Assembly: GCF_014191715.1 (NCBI RefSeq)
Contig: NZ_JACHWY010000001.1
Location: forward strand, 1,550,001 to 1,614,000
Direction of reading: 5' to 3'
Source: Litorivivens lipolytica
GTDB lineage: Bacteria; Pseudomonadota; Gammaproteobacteria; Pseudomonadales; Spongiibacteraceae
DNA length: 64,000 bases
The notes under the pieces were generated by a model, which saw only the letters and a list, made by a program, of their open reading frames with translations, did not search any database and was not told where the DNA came from. The position numbers were made by a program, and so were the translations under genes. Below, in pieces: positions 45,881 to 54,419 of the stretch. Position 1 is the first letter of the stretch. Every line of letters starts with the position of its first letter.

Positions 45881-47185
45881 TCAGACCGGACGGGGCTTCA
45901 CCCCGCCATTCGCGTGCAGATGTGAGACACCTGCCTGTACCGCACAGGGCTCTGCGTTTTTGATCACCGCCAGTCGCGGTAGCCCAACAAACAACAGCGC
46001 CGCTGCAATCTTCAGCGTCAGCAAACCAAGCACCGCCAGCGCGACGCCGCCCAGAGGTTCTATCAAGCCGGCAATCAGCAACTGCGCCAACACCGCAGAA
46101 AAAGCATTCGCAAAAATAACCAGCGACTGCATGCTGGCCCGTTGCTGTATCGGATAGTGTTCATTGATAAACAAACGAACATTCACCATCAGGGCATTGG
46201 CCATCAACAGCCCGACGATATACGCCGTTGTCAGCAGCGCCAGCAGTAGCGGAGCCTCCGGTTTAAGCCCGTAAAATACGGCATTGCCAGCGGCCGCTAT
46301 CAGGCAGCTCGCCAGCATCGCCGTGCGGTAGCCGCCCAGGTGATCCCGCAGCCACACGCCCAGGGCAAAGCCGAACAAGGCGGGCCAGCCTCCCACGATG
46401 AAGATCACGGTCATCCAGGATTGGGTGATACCCAGGTTTTCCATCGGGTGGTAGATCAACCAGGCATTGACACCGGCCTGCGCCAGATCCCAGCAAAACA
46501 GTGCGGCAAATAGACAGAGCGTAAGCCGTGCATGGCTTGGGGATAACAGATCCCGCCAGCGGTTGCCGCCGGAGTTATGGCCGCGCTGCGCCTGTTGGCT
46601 CGCCACAAACTCCGGTGTTTCAACAAGAAAAAAGGCGGCCAGGGGATGTAAAACAGCCGCCAAAGCGAAAAAGCCCCACACGTAACGCCAGCTGTCCGCC
46701 GCGATCCAGTGGGAAGTAATGGCAACAAACATCAGGCCCCCGCCGTTGCCTACCACAAAAAACACACCAACCCAGGCCTGCCCTTTCGCCTTGAGCGAGG
46801 CTGGCAGATGCTCCTCAATAGCCACCAATGTGGTGATGTGCAAAGTGCCGACCAGCCCCGCCGCGATCATTTGCAAACCCACGTACCACTGCACGCTGGG
46901 TGCAAAGGCGGTTGCGAGTGCGACCGGATAGGAAAGCAAGGCCGACATTAACAACATGCGCCGGCGTCCCAACCGATCACTGAGCCGTGCGCCATACAAG
47001 GCCAGCACACCGCCCAGCGCCAAGGCCGACAACATCCGCGCCAAACCCGCGCTCTCCAGCCCGAAGCTTTGCGCCAGCTGCGACAGCGAAGCCATATTGG
47101 TCGCGAGCAGGGCGCCGGAGTAACAGGACAGCCAGTAAATAACCAGCGCCGGCGCTGCCGTGAGAGGTGATGAAAACCTGCTCAT
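45881..47185 (-). CDS. MFS transporter
   Basis: The 434-residue protein has twelve predicted membrane segments. The family motif between helices 2 and 3 is LYGARLSDRLGRRRMLLMS. The central loop carries a short charged stretch (SQQAQRGHNSGGNRW). It belongs to the sugar/organic-acid porter type, probably taking up the substrate or exporting a product of the adjacent monooxygenase pathway. Its ATG overlaps the hydrolase stop by four bases. Confidence 0.88.
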   Translation of the reverse strand: MSRFSSPLTAAPALVIYWLSCYSGALLATNMASLSQLAQSFGLESAGLARMLSALALGGVLALYGARLSDRLGRRRMLLMSALLSYPVALATAFAPSVQWYVGLQMIAAGLVGTLHITTLVAIEEHLPASLKAKGQAWVGVFFVVGNGGGLMFVAITSHWIAADSWRYVWGFFALAAVLHPLAAFFLVETPEFVASQQAQRGHNSGGNRWRDLLSPSHARLTLCLFAALFCWDLAQAGVNAWLIYHPMENLGITQSWMTVIFIVGGWPALFGFALGVWLRDHLGGYRTAMLASCLIAAAGNAVFYGLKPEAPLLLALLTTAYIVGLLMANALMVNVRLFINEHYPIQQRASMQSLVIFANAFSAVLAQLLIAGLIEPLGGVALAVLGLLTLKIAAALLFVGLPRLAVIKNAEPCAVQAGVSHLHANGGVKPRPV

Positions 47186-48210
47186 GTACCCGACCTGACA
47201 CTCTGACTTGTCTGCGAAGGCGAGCTTGTTTGTGAAGAGTGCGCCGACAGGGTAAAAAAGGCGCGCATAGCTGTTGCTGTTCGGCCCGTGGCTTCAATCA
47301 TGGGCAGGTGCCCGCAGTTGGCGAGAACTTCGGTCTGCACCGCGGGGGCGAGTTGTTTTGCGCGCTCAACCGTCGATGCGTGAAACACCCGGTCGCTGTC
47401 GCCCCACAACACCAGCACCGGCGGCTGCAACCGTGGCAGCAGCGGTTCCAGCTTGTGCATATTGGTCTCGTCCGCCAATACCGCGTCGAACAGGAGGGTA
47501 TTGATCTCGATACGATCCAGTTCCTGCGCAACGGCCAACCGCCGCACGGGCGCCGGTAATACCGGCGGACGGGCGACTACTGCCGCCAGCTTGGTATCGA
47601 AATCGTCTGCGGTTTTTACCAACAGGGGATTGAAGTGACGCCCGGCATCACCCAGCGCCTGCTGCATGAAATCGCTTTTTACCGGGGCATCGATACCGGC
47701 GGTATTCATCAATACCAATGAAGCAACCTTGTCCGGATGGTCTGCGCTGTACAAGCCGCTTACCAGGCCGCCCAGTGAATTGCCCACAAGGTGAATATCG
47801 CCAAGCTGCAGCGCTTCCACAAACCCCGCCAACTGTGCCGCGAGGTTTTCCACCCGGTAATCAAATCCGGCGGGCTCGCGGCTGTCACCGTGGCCGGGAA
47901 GATCGACAGCAATCACCCGATACTCGGGATATCGCTTGAGCAGGGGCAGCCAGATATCCTTGTTGGAGGTAATACCGTGCACCAGCAACAGCACCGGCTT
48001 GGCCTCGGCCAGCGGGTCACTGTCCAGATAGGACAGGGTTACCCCGCTTCCCAGTTTTTGCTCACCATACTTCGCGCCTGCCTGCAGTCGCTGAACCTTG
48101 GCCAGGACCTCGGTGGTTTGTCGCGGTAATCCCCACACAGCAAGCGAAGCCAGAAGGGCGACAACAAAAACACCCGCGGCCAGCACGCGTACAATCGTTA
48201 GCACACTCAT
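47182..48210 (-). CDS. Alpha/beta hydrolase, membrane-anchored
   Basis: The 342-residue protein has an N-terminal hydrophobic helix (about 5-30) that anchors or exports it. The hydrolase core has LLVHGITSNKDIW as oxyanion strand, the nucleophile elbow GNSLGG, an acid in LVLWGDSDRVF and a catalytic His in NCGHLPMIE. The C-terminal tail is Ser/Thr/Gln-rich. In this operon it could hydrolyse the ester or lactone made by the Baeyer-Villiger enzyme. It is coupled to both neighbours by four-base overlaps. Confidence 0.87.
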   Translation of the reverse strand: MSVLTIVRVLAAGVFVVALLASLAVWGLPRQTTEVLAKVQRLQAGAKYGEQKLGSGVTLSYLDSDPLAEAKPVLLLVHGITSNKDIWLPLLKRYPEYRVIAVDLPGHGDSREPAGFDYRVENLAAQLAGFVEALQLGDIHLVGNSLGGLVSGLYSADHPDKVASLVLMNTAGIDAPVKSDFMQQALGDAGRHFNPLLVKTADDFDTKLAAVVARPPVLPAPVRRLAVAQELDRIEINTLLFDAVLADETNMHKLEPLLPRLQPPVLVLWGDSDRVFHASTVERAKQLAPAVQTEVLANCGHLPMIEATGRTATAMRAFFTLSAHSSQTSSPSQTSQSVRSGT

Positions 48211-49709
48211 TGTGCCAGCGCCTCCTGCCCGGTAATGCCGCTCGCGCTGTGCAACACATAATGCTGTCTGCGCAGTTGTTTCAGCGCACGTGCGTAGCGA
48301 AACGTGAAGGTCGGCCAGATCGTGAAGTTTTTACCGCCCTGGGTGAGATACCAGCTATCGCAGCCAGACGCCCAGGCGGTTCCCTTGAAACTGGCCTGCT
48401 GGTTCTCCTGGTGAAGCTGCTGCACGTCCGGCTTCACATTCAGATAACCGTTTTCCACTGAGTCCGCCAATCGGATGTATTTCATGGCGTAGCCGATCTG
48501 TTGTTCGAGCATATACACCAGCGAGGTATGCCCGATCCCGGTATTGGGCCCGGCCAGAACCAACAGGTTCGGATAGCCGCTGACGGTGGTGCCGTAGTAA
48601 CTGGAAAAGGCGTTGCTGCGCCACTCGTCGTTCAGATTGCGACCGTCCAGACCTCGCACACTGATACCGGAAAGCGGATCGTCTACCCGAAACCCGGTGC
48701 CAAACAGGATGGCATCGGCGCTGTGTTCCACACCGTCTGCATCAACCACACCGGTGGCTGTCACGGATTGCACACCGCGATCTACCACGGCCACATTGTC
48801 GCGCATCAGGGCAGGATAGTAGTCGTTGCTCAGCAAGGTGCGCTTGCAACCCAGCGCAAATTTCGGGCGCACTTTTTCTCTCAACTGAGCATCGGGTATC
48901 TGATGCGCCAGATACTTGCCGATCAGCTTTTCTGCACGCTTGTGCAACCAGTTATCCGTGTTAAGCAAGCCATTGAGGAACAACTCCGCGCGCCAATAGA
49001 TAAAGCTTCGCCAGAGTTTTTGATACAGCGGAAACCTTCGGAACAGCCGATGTTCACGCTCCGTAAACGGACGATCCAGCTTCGGCATCACCCACGGTGC
49101 TGTGCGCTGAAACAGCGTAACGGAGGCCGCCTGCTCCGCCACTTTGGGCAAAAACTGAATGGTACTGGCGCCACTGCCCACGATGGCAACGTGCTTGTTG
49201 GTGAGATCGACTGTGTGATCCCAGTGAGCCGAGTGGAACGCTGGCCCGCCAAAGGATTCCAGACCCTTGAAATCCGGAATAACGGGATTACTCAAGGGGC
49301 CCAGCGCAGACACCAGAAACTGGCAGCTATAGCGATTATCGTTGTCGTCGCGAAGATTCCACCGCGCCTTGTGCTCGTCAAACTCGGCGCTGGCCATGCT
49401 GCGGGAAAAGCGGATATGCGGATAGATGCCGTACTTGCGCGCGCAGTGACGCAGGTAATCGTAGATCTCGCCGCTCTCTGCAAATTTGCGTGTCCAGTCG
49501 CGCTTGGGTTCAAACGAAAAGGAATACAGCAAGCTTTCCACATCGCAAGCGCAGCCAGGATAGTGGTTGTCGCGCCAAGCGCCACCCACGTCCTCTGCCC
49601 TTTCCAGCAGAATGAAATCATCCACCCCGGCCTTTTTCAGATTGATCGCCATACCCAGGCCGGCAAAACCGGAACCTATGATAATGACCTTGGCGTTCTC
49701 TTCTTTCAT
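48207..49709 (-). CDS. Baeyer-Villiger-type flavin monooxygenase
   Basis: The enzyme inserts oxygen next to a ketone to give an ester or lactone, using FAD and NADPH. From ATG 49709 (AAGGAAA upstream) it has 500 residues. The first Rossmann motif is IGSGFAGLG (11-19) and the second VAIVGSGASTIQF. Between them lies the Baeyer-Villiger fingerprint FxGxxxHxxxW: F153, G155, H159 and W163. The longer frame to 49823 has a cysteine-rich, implausible N-terminus. The substrate is likely an alicyclic, terpenoid or steroid ketone, by inference. Confidence 0.92.
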   Translation of the reverse strand: MKEENAKVIIIGSGFAGLGMAINLKKAGVDDFILLERAEDVGGAWRDNHYPGCACDVESLLYSFSFEPKRDWTRKFAESGEIYDYLRHCARKYGIYPHIRFSRSMASAEFDEHKARWNLRDDNDNRYSCQFLVSALGPLSNPVIPDFKGLESFGGPAFHSAHWDHTVDLTNKHVAIVGSGASTIQFLPKVAEQAASVTLFQRTAPWVMPKLDRPFTEREHRLFRRFPLYQKLWRSFIYWRAELFLNGLLNTDNWLHKRAEKLIGKYLAHQIPDAQLREKVRPKFALGCKRTLLSNDYYPALMRDNVAVVDRGVQSVTATGVVDADGVEHSADAILFGTGFRVDDPLSGISVRGLDGRNLNDEWRSNAFSSYYGTTVSGYPNLLVLAGPNTGIGHTSLVYMLEQQIGYAMKYIRLADSVENGYLNVKPDVQQLHQENQQASFKGTAWASGCDSWYLTQGGKNFTIWPTFTFRYARALKQLRRQHYVLHSASGITGQEALAQ

Positions 49710-49734
49710 AACGTTTTCCTTGCGACAACAGCAG

Positions 49735-50550
49735 TCAGGGGACGTAACGCAACACGAGTCGCTGATAGAGGGCGGGCAACAATCGCTGTACAACATCCAG
49801 GGCGCGGGCATCCCTGCCCACAAGAATGCGGCGCTTGCGCTGCTCGATGCCTTTCACAATGATGGCTGCGGCCTCTGCCGCTGTGGTTCTCGCGAGTTTG
49901 GTATTGAAGGTTTGCTTGGCTTCGTCGATATCCAGCACACCCTTTTGCGGACAGCCAAAACGGGCGCTGTTAACGATATTGGTTTGTATGCCGCCCGGAT
50001 GAACCGTACTGACTTGAATGTTGTAACTGCTTTGCGCCATCTCCAGCGCCAGGCTTTCAGTAAAACCCTTTACCGCAAACTTGGAGGCGTTATAGGCGCT
50101 CTGATTGGGCATCGCGATCAGTCCAAACAGGCTGGACACATTGACCACATGCCCCCACGGGGCCTGCTTCAACCAGGGCAAAAAGGCTTCGCAGCCATTA
50201 ACCACGCCCCAGAAGTTGATATCCATTTGCCAGTGAAAGTCTTCGCGTTCCATTTGTTCAAAACAGCCGCTGAGATTGACTCCGGCGTTGTTGATCACAA
50301 TATTGATCACACCGAAGTGGCGCTGGCTGCGCTCCGCCCAGGCCTGAACCTGATGCCGGTTACTCACATCAACCGTGGCACATAACACATCGGCTGCGCC
50401 GCGAAGCCGGCATTCGCCCGCTACAACCTCCAGTGTGCTTACATCAGACAGCGAGAGTCTGGCCCCACGACTGGCGTAGTGATGCGCCAGAGCACGACCA
50501 ATCCCCGAGGCCGCACCACTGATTGCAACGACCGGTGCCGAGGGCTTCAC
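49735..50550 (-). CDS. SDR family oxidoreductase
   Basis: From GTG 50550, which overlaps the preceding stop as GTGA, the 271-residue SDR has VAISGAASGIGRALA, the NNAG motif in IVINNAGVNLSG, the catalytic Ser in VNVSSLFGLIA and Tyr/Lys in YNASKFAVKG. The C-terminus is extended (KRRILVGRDARALDVVQRLL), as in the SDRs that accompany steroid and terpenoid monooxygenases. It could oxidise an alcohol to the ketone used by the next enzyme. The frame to 50589 (also GTG) is possible but lies within the upstream gene. Confidence 0.88.
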   Translation of the reverse strand: MKPSAPVVAISGAASGIGRALAHHYASRGARLSLSDVSTLEVVAGECRLRGAADVLCATVDVSNRHQVQAWAERSQRHFGVINIVINNAGVNLSGCFEQMEREDFHWQMDINFWGVVNGCEAFLPWLKQAPWGHVVNVSSLFGLIAMPNQSAYNASKFAVKGFTESLALEMAQSSYNIQVSTVHPGGIQTNIVNSARFGCPQKGVLDIDEAKQTFNTKLARTTAAEAAAIIVKGIEQRKRRILVGRDARALDVVQRLLPALYQRLVLRYVP

Positions 50551-51428
50551 TTGCTGGCCCCCGCCAACTCGGGATAGGCCTGAATCCACTCTCGAATGAG
50601 GTGAGATTCGTCAGTGTTGTCTGGGTGAAAGTCTTTCTTGTAGAACGCCAGATAGGGAATAAAAACGTTGCGGATAACGCCGCTCTTGCCAAAATTGAAT
50701 TTGAGCATTCCCCAGATATCGCGTGGCGACGGCAGTTTTTTCTCCCACCACAACAACTTGCACTGCATACGCAACAGCGAAAAACAAAAACCGAGGGTGG
50801 TTACAAACATGACACGGCGCAGCAGATTGCGATCGCCTACGCACTGCATGTAAACGTCAAAGGCCACCGATTTGTGTTCCAGTTCTTCCACCGCATGCCA
50901 CAGAATCAGATCGCCAAAGATCTTTGGCGCCGGTTCGGTGGCCGATTTATTCGACAGCAGCCAATCACCCATGATGGCGGTGATATGCTCCAGGCTGACG
51001 GTTGAGGCCAACAACTGCGCATCACTGAGCTTGGCCGTTTTCAGCATATCGGCAATATGATCGGCAACGCCCTGCTCCAGATCCGTAACCCGCAGACCGC
51101 TCTTTTTCTCGATAAAAACGTTTACACGCTTGTGGTTGATCTGGTGAAAGCCTTCCTGTCCGATAAAACCCTTGATATCGGCTTTCAGGCGAGGATCGCG
51201 AATCAGTTTCTCGTAGGCGCGGATGGAGCGGATAAATTCCTTTTCGCCCGGCGGAAACATCGCCGACAGCGCGCACATCCAGGCCGTCAGCAAGCTGTTG
51301 CCGCCGTACCAGTATTTGTCCATCTCCAGATTGAAATCGAACTGCACATTGCGTGGCAGAATTTTCGCCATCCCGGATTCCGGTGTTTCTGCCGGTAATT
51401 CAGCAGACCGTTGATCGCGCTGCTCCAT
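50547..51428 (-). CDS. PF10118-type metal-dependent hydrolase-like protein
   Basis: The 293-residue helical protein has conserved His/Glu sites spaced like a di-metal carboxylate fold: GQEGFHQINH, SLEHITA and WHAVEELEHKSVAFDVY. It matches the family annotated as predicted metal-dependent hydrolases (PF10118), whose function has not been shown; the ferritin-like pattern could equally fit an oxygenase. It is the first gene of the BVMO operon, 142 bases from the divergent AraC-type regulator, which makes it a probable pathway enzyme. Confidence 0.8.
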   Translation of the reverse strand: MEQRDQRSAELPAETPESGMAKILPRNVQFDFNLEMDKYWYGGNSLLTAWMCALSAMFPPGEKEFIRSIRAYEKLIRDPRLKADIKGFIGQEGFHQINHKRVNVFIEKKSGLRVTDLEQGVADHIADMLKTAKLSDAQLLASTVSLEHITAIMGDWLLSNKSATEPAPKIFGDLILWHAVEELEHKSVAFDVYMQCVGDRNLLRRVMFVTTLGFCFSLLRMQCKLLWWEKKLPSPRDIWGMLKFNFGKSGVIRNVFIPYLAFYKKDFHPDNTDESHLIREWIQAYPELAGASK

Positions 51429-51570
51429 GTAGACTCTCCTCGACAGGGTATTAACCTTGATTGAAGGCTGATCTTAGAGCGATGATTAGGGCTCACACAG
51501 ATGAATACGTGCCAGCTTGTGGTGATTTCGGACCAATCTGGCCGCTGGATAACAACAACGGGATGCCTGA

Positions 51571-52635
51571 ATGTCTGTAAACGCCATGGGCAAAGGCGAC
51601 AAACTGATTGCCGTGGAATACCTCGCCGCCCTGCAGGAACTGGCTTTTGAGCGCGGCATCGAACCGCAACAGGTGCTGGCGGGCACAGGCCTGCCGATGG
51701 ATGTATTTATCCGTGATCAGGTAAAAATCGGCAGTGAGTCCATGGTGCAAGTGATCGTTAATTGTCCGGCTCTGCTGAACGACCCTCTTACACCTTACGA
51801 TTACGCGCGGCGCCTGACCCTGTCTCGCCACGGCACGCTGGGTTTCGCCATAAGCAGCTGTAGCAATTTGCGCCAGGCCATTGAATTGCTGTGTGTTTAT
51901 ATCGGCATTCGGGTGGAAACCATGCGCCTGATTCCGGAGCTTGATGCGCCGCTAAGTCGCGTTGTTCTGGGTGGGAGCGATGAACCTGCTGCCGAGGCTG
52001 TTATGGAACTTAACCCGGCGATTGCCGAGCTTTTCACCCTGACCATGCTCAGTTGTCTTGCGCTGATGGCGAAACAGTTTATCGGCCGGCTCCACGATGA
52101 TCGCGACATCCGCATACTGACTGTTTTTCCGGATCGCGGTGTGAAAAATCGCTCGCTACAACCGCCCCTAGACATCGAATTTAACGCCGACTGCAATGCG
52201 ATTGTGTGTCCCGCTGAATTGTTGAACCTGCAACCGGCACTGCACAATCCGGAACTCTCCCGGGCAGCGCTGGCCAAGTGCGCGGAAGAACTGGATGCGA
52301 TGAAAGCGCGGGGCATTACGTTAAGTAATCAGGTGCGGGAACTGCTATACAACGAAGCCGACAAGCACTGGCTCAGTGTGGAAGAAGTGGCGGCTGCGTT
52401 GTTTATGTCGCCCACCAGTCTCAAACGCAAACTGGGGCAGGACGACACCAGCTTCCAGCGAATCAAAAATTCCGAGCGCTTTAACCGCGCCATCGCCATG
52501 TTGGAAGAGGGAAAACTGACGGTCGAGAGCATCGCCTGGGAATTGGGATATACCAACGCCAGCAATTTCAGCAAGGCCTTCAAAGGTTGGACGGGGCACT
52601 CACCCAAGGACTACATGACTTTGCGTCTGACCTGA
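51571..52635 (+). CDS. AraC-family transcriptional regulator
   Basis: The 354-residue protein has an N-terminal effector and dimerisation domain of the arabinose-binding type found with OruR/VirS-like regulators (about 15-205, with YARRLTLSRHGTLGFAISSC) and a C-terminal double helix-turn-helix (about 255-350). The HTH segments include LSVEEVAAALFMSPTSLKRK and the family end GYTNASNFSKAFKGWTGHSP. It faces the PF10118-SDR-BVMO operon and is the likely local activator. A decayed HAD fragment starts right at its stop. Confidence 0.9.
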   Translation: MSVNAMGKGDKLIAVEYLAALQELAFERGIEPQQVLAGTGLPMDVFIRDQVKIGSESMVQVIVNCPALLNDPLTPYDYARRLTLSRHGTLGFAISSCSNLRQAIELLCVYIGIRVETMRLIPELDAPLSRVVLGGSDEPAAEAVMELNPAIAELFTLTMLSCLALMAKQFIGRLHDDRDIRILTVFPDRGVKNRSLQPPLDIEFNADCNAIVCPAELLNLQPALHNPELSRAALAKCAEELDAMKARGITLSNQVRELLYNEADKHWLSVEEVAAALFMSPTSLKRKLGQDDTSFQRIKNSERFNRAIAMLEEGKLTVESIAWELGYTNASNFSKAFKGWTGHSPKDYMTLRLT

Positions 52636-52830
52636 ATGTGCAGGCCAATACCAAGGCCCAGAACTCGGAAAAATCGTTAACCACCACATCTGGCTTGTGG
52701 GGATGTGCCTCGGTGCCGGGGAAGATTTTGTGCAGCCAGGGCAGATCCCACAGGGCACCAGAAAGAATACCGTGGTAATCCCGCCCGTTTCTGACGAAAA
52801 AATATCGGCATGTTGCCCACATACCAACCC
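52636..52830 (-). pseudogene. Decayed C-terminal fragment of a HAD-like gene
   Basis: On the minus strand this stretch encodes LSGALWDLPWLHKIFPGT and then HPHKPDVVVNDFSEFWAL, almost the same as the last 60 residues of the double-HAD protein at 54420. The DNA is roughly 85% alike over about 180 bases by eye. Motif IV is present in a different frame (VCGQHADIFSSETGGITTVFF against VGDSTTDIVAAKRAGMTAVFF, in short parts), so a frameshift separates the two. No start or upstream HAD portion remains. It abuts the AraC stop and lies in the same orientation as the intact gene, with the protease gene between them. Confidence 0.85.
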
Positions 52831-52985
52831 GTTATATCGAGCCTCAAAGCCAATTTACCGCGCTATTAGCATACTCTCCTGTTGCGCAGGCTTTCCCGTT
52901 AGCCAGGCCGAAACTATTCCAGGCGGCTGTTTTCCTCGTCACAGTGACGGTATCCTTAAAACTTCACTCGATTCGGACACTCACA

Positions 52986-54380
52986 ATGAGAACAATAATC
53001 CTTATCAGCCTTATCTTGGCACTGGTTCCCTCGGTAAGTCTTGCGAATGAATTTGAGCGATACAAACAGCAACAAGCAGAAGCCTTCAAAGCACAACGCG
53101 AAGGCCGCGTAGAAAAGCCTGAAGACAAGGAAAGCGATACCGAACGCAGTGGCAACCCTTGTGACCGAAATACAGGCTACGGCTGCAAACGTACCGTTCG
53201 TGATCAACAGCTCAACGACATTATGGATGAGGACGATTCCAACTTCTCATCAGCCTCTGATGACAGTGAAGACAGCTCAAGCTCCGAGGATGAAGACACC
53301 GGTGAGCGCAGTGGCAACCCTTGCGACCGCAATACCGGTTACGGCTGTACACGCACGGTTCGCGATCAACAGCTCAACGACATCATGGACGAGGACGACT
53401 CCAACTTCTCATCTGCCTCTGATGACAGTGAAGACAGCTCAAGTTCCGAGGATGAAGACACGGGTGAGCGAAGTAGCAACCCTTGCGACCGCAATACCGG
53501 CTACGGCTGTAAACGCACAGTTCGCGATCAGCAACTCAACGACATCATGGACGAGGACGACTCCAACTTCTCGTCCGGCTCGACCGATGCAAATGAGGAC
53601 ACTTCCCAACAGGAAGACACCTCAACTGACCGCTCCGGGCTCAATGGATTACAAGGTCGAAACTACGCGTTGATTATTGGTATCAACGACTACGAGCACT
53701 TCAAACCACTGAACACGGCTGTTGCCGATGCAATTGCCGTCAGCCAAACCCTTGCCAGCCAATATAACTTTGAAACGCGTGTGCTACTGGATAAGGAAGC
53801 GAGCCGGGAAACCATACTGGGCGCACTAAACGAGGCACGCAAAAGCCTGACTCCCCAAGACAATTTACTGATTTACTACGCCGGGCACGGCCAGTTTATT
53901 GAATCCACCGACGCCTCTTATTGGCTGCCCTACAACGCACGTAAAGATGACAATACCCAGTGGCTCGAATCCAAGGCCATCACGGATCACCTCAAACTGA
54001 TCTCCGCCCGCAGCATTCTGGTGGTCGCTGACAGCTGCTTTTCCGGAACCATCACCCGCAGCGCAGACACAAGTCTGGAGGGGGCTGACACGCGTGCGCG
54101 CTATATTCAAAAAATGAAAAGCCGACCGTCCAGAGTCTTGATCTCCAGCGGTGGAAAGGAACCGGTGAAAGACGGTGGCGGCGGTAGTCACTCCGTTTTC
54201 GCCAATGCGTTTTTGAAAGCGATGAATGAAACGTCGGAATCCATCTTTACCGCCAACGAATTGTTCTCTCGAGGCATCCGCGAGCCGGTCGCCGGGAATG
54301 CCGAACAGATCCCGGAATACAAAGTCATACGGAACTCCGGACATAGCGGCGGAGATTTCGTATTTTTCCGCGCCCAATAA
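52986..54380 (+). CDS. Secreted caspase-like peptidase (C14) with three tandem repeats
   Basis: From ATG 52986 the 464-residue protein begins with a signal peptide (MRTIILISLILALVPSVSLA). Residues 53-198 are three near-identical units of 54 residues, the last one shorter. Each has a conserved Cys pair (NPCDRNTGYGCKR), a helical TVRDQQLNDIMD and a Ser/Asp/Glu-rich tail. The caspase-like domain (about 215-460) begins NYALIIGINDYEHF, has catalytic His301 in YYAGHGQ and Cys351 in DSCFSG. Metacaspase-type enzymes cleave after Arg/Lys, so the basic repeats could be processing sites; that is speculation. It sits between two related HAD sequences. Confidence 0.88.
   Translation: MRTIILISLILALVPSVSLANEFERYKQQQAEAFKAQREGRVEKPEDKESDTERSGNPCDRNTGYGCKRTVRDQQLNDIMDEDDSNFSSASDDSEDSSSSEDEDTGERSGNPCDRNTGYGCTRTVRDQQLNDIMDEDDSNFSSASDDSEDSSSSEDEDTGERSSNPCDRNTGYGCKRTVRDQQLNDIMDEDDSNFSSGSTDANEDTSQQEDTSTDRSGLNGLQGRNYALIIGINDYEHFKPLNTAVADAIAVSQTLASQYNFETRVLLDKEASRETILGALNEARKSLTPQDNLLIYYAGHGQFIESTDASYWLPYNARKDDNTQWLESKAITDHLKLISARSILVVADSCFSGTITRSADTSLEGADTRARYIQKMKSRPSRVLISSGGKEPVKDGGGGSHSVFANAFLKAMNETSESIFTANELFSRGIREPVAGNAEQIPEYKVIRNSGHSGGDFVFFRAQ
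53142..53580 (+). repeat. Three in-frame tandem repeats, 162-base period
   Basis: Units start at 53142, 53304 and 53466, exactly 162 bases (54 codons) apart; the third breaks off near 53580. The units differ mostly at synonymous sites, and identity is strong at the DNA level, so the expansion is recent or kept even by recombination. They encode the Cys-pair/acidic-tail modules of the caspase-like protein. Confidence 0.9.
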
Positions 54381-54419
54381 ACCGCTTCTCCAGCCTTACT
54401 CCCCCAAAGCGGCGATCGT

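Noticed and set aside
48501..49862. Plus-strand frame of 453 codons opposite the BVMO gene
   Set aside because: The minus strand carries intact BVMO fingerprints; the opposite frame matches nothing.
53142..53580. Regular repeats that might suggest a CRISPR-like array
   Set aside because: The units are in frame inside a coding sequence, have no unique spacers and preserve the protein.
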